A DNA stretch of 7,062 nt from the NCBI GenBank assembly GCA_964432995.1, contig CAYSPU010000287.1, positions 1-7,062 of the forward strand. The letters are read 5' to 3'. Below are positions 6,047-7,062 of the stretch, piece after piece. How positions within the stretch are numbered: position 1 is the first letter of the stretch; each line of letters starts with the position of its first letter. The notes beneath the pieces were generated by a model. The model saw nothing but the letters and a program-made list of their open reading frames with translations, did no database searches and was not told the origin of the DNA. Position numbers and translations under genes: made by a program. The stretch is from CAYSPU01 sp964432995. GTDB lineage: Bacteria; Verrucomicrobiota; Verrucomicrobiia; Limisphaerales; JAHDYP01.

Positions 6047-7005
6047 ACGCGGGACCCGCAACCACCGTCGTTCGCGGGCGGCACTTCCGCGCCGAACGGT
6101 TCGATTACGCCTCGTTCTTCTTCAGCGGGCTGACCGGTCTGGCGACTTTGCTGATTCTGGCCATCCTGGCGGTGATCCTGATCAACATCCTGATCAACGG
6201 TTGGAGCGCACTCTCCTGGCGGTTCGTGTCGACCATCCCCAAAGAGGATTTCTTCAATCCGGACACCACGGGGGTGTTGCCCATGGTGATCGGCACCACC
6301 ATCCGGGTCTTTCTCATGACCATCGCCGTGCTCCCGGTCGGCGTGACCACCGCCGTCTACCTGACCGAGTATGCCCCGAGTGCCTCCCCGGTCACCCGGA
6401 TCATCCGGGGCGCCGTGAACAACCTCGCCGGCGTCCCCTCGATTGTCTTCGGCCTCTTCGGTGTGGGTTTCTTCATCAACTTCATCGGGGCGAATCTGGA
6501 CCGGTTGGCAGGCAACGAGGCGGCGGAGTGGGGCCATCCCTCGGTGCTGTGGGCGTCCATGACCCTGGCCGTGATGACGCTGCCGGTGGTGATCGTGGCC
6601 ACGGAGGAATCGCTCCGCGCCATCCCGCCCGGCCTGCGCGAAGCCAGCCTCGCCCTCGGCGCCACCAAGCTCCAGACCATCCTCAAGATCGTGCTCCCCC
6701 AGGCCCTCCCGGGAATCATGACCGGCGGGATCCTCGCCATTAGCCGCGCCGCCGGCGAAGTCGCCCCCATCCTCGTGACCGGGGTCACCTACTACATGGC
6801 CGACCTGCCCCACAAACTGACCGACCAGTTCATGGACCTCGGGTACCATGTGTTCGTCCTGTCGACCCAATCCCCGAAGATCGAGGATACCAAACCGATC
6901 GCCTATGCCACGGTCCTGGTCCTGATCGCGCTGACCTTCACCCTGAACTTCGCCGCCGTCCTCATCCGCGCCCAAGTGCGCCGGAGACTCCGCGCCCTGA
7001 GCTGA
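6043..7005 (+). CDS. pstA: phosphate ABC transporter permease PstA
   Basis: This is the second permease subunit of the phosphate importer, pairing with PstC in the inner membrane. It has 320 residues, close to the usual PstA length. The first membrane helix is at about 30-52 (LTGLATLLILAILAVILINI). The family block VNNLAGVPSIVFGLFGVGFF lies at 125-144. The EAA loop is at about 188-219 (EESLRAIPPGLREASLALGA, then KIVLPQALPG), followed by SRAAGEVAPILVTG at 234-247, a PstA hallmark. The tail is basic (RAQVRRRLRALS), consistent with a cytoplasmic C terminus. The ATG at 6043 overlaps the pstC stop by four bases (ATGA). A short 10-base gap leads to the next gene start. Unlike PstC, it shows no long extra insertion. 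Confidence 0.95.
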   Translation: MNAGPATTVVRGRHFRAERFDYASFFFSGLTGLATLLILAILAVILINILINGWSALSWRFVSTIPKEDFFNPDTTGVLPMVIGTTIRVFLMTIAVLPVGVTTAVYLTEYAPSASPVTRIIRGAVNNLAGVPSIVFGLFGVGFFINFIGANLDRLAGNEAAEWGHPSVLWASMTLAVMTLPVVIVATEESLRAIPPGLREASLALGATKLQTILKIVLPQALPGIMTGGILAISRAAGEVAPILVTGVTYYMADLPHKLTDQFMDLGYHVFVLSTQSPKIEDTKPIAYATVLVLIALTFTLNFAAVLIRAQVRRRLRALS

Positions 7006-7015
7006 CGCCCTTCCC

Positions 7016-7062
7016 ATGAACCGCACGCGCAAGTCGCTGATAATGAACCAAACGTCGAACGT
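7016..7062 (+). CDS. start of next gene, probably phosphate ABC transporter ATPase PstB (partial)
   Basis: Only 47 bases are visible. An ATG at 7016 opens a frame reading MNRTRKSLIMNQTSN to the edge, with a second in-frame ATG at 7043 that is also a possible start. No Walker motif or other diagnostic residue is reached. The 10-base gap after pstA and the widespread order pstS-pstC-pstA-pstB make the ATPase the likely product, but this is purely positional inference. Either ATG may be used, and neither has a good ribosome binding site. Confidence 0.5.
   Translation, partial: MNRTRKSLIMNQTSN

Noticed and set aside
5929..7032. A 367-codon open frame on the minus strand opposite pstA
   Set aside because: It is antisense to an unambiguous PstA and is made mostly of Gly, Asp, Glu, His and Arg, typical of a shadow frame in GC-rich DNA.

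Overview
The window is a GC-rich chromosomal segment of a Gram-negative bacterium. Three things point to Verrucomicrobiota or, less likely, Planctomycetota: an N-terminal LEPR-XLL motif protein and a PEP-CTERM (exosortase-sorted) protein side by side, a Porin_5-like outer-membrane porin, and weak or absent Shine-Dalgarno sequences ahead of most starts. The phylum is inferred from gene content; no rRNA or other marker gene is present.

Left part, minus strand (1-2169). Two exported or surface proteins lie in tandem. The first is a 225-codon PEP-CTERM protein (start near 2169 or 2127, stop at 1494-1492). Twelve bases after its stop begins a large protein that runs off the left edge, with 493 codons visible. 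It carries LEPRILLTA near the N terminus, a long Ala/Thr/Ser/Glu-rich linker, a PPC (bacterial pre-peptidase C-terminal) domain, a second PPC-like unit, and the start of a C-type-lectin-like domain at the cut. Its codon use changes abruptly near base 540.

Divergent intergenic region (2170-2548). It holds an imperfect 18-bp inverted repeat enclosing a perfect 8-bp GC-rich hairpin, and next to the porin gene a direct repeat with 11-bp period, GTTACC-N5-GTAACC.

Right part, plus strand (2549-7062). An outer-membrane porin is followed by pstS, pstC and pstA, and by a 47-base start of another gene that position suggests is pstB. The same GTAACC-N5-GTAACC direct repeat occurs again in the gap before pstS. 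It has the geometry of a Pho box, so porin and pst transporter probably form one phosphate-starvation regulon: the porin admits anions through the outer membrane, PstS captures phosphate in the periplasm, and PstC-PstA with an ATPase import it. PstC has an unusually long hydrophilic insertion after its first membrane helix.

The most useful new points are the paired Pho-box-like repeats linking a Porin_5-type porin to pst, the mosaic codon usage of the LEPR-XLL gene, the PstC insertion, and the structured palindromic element between the divergent units.
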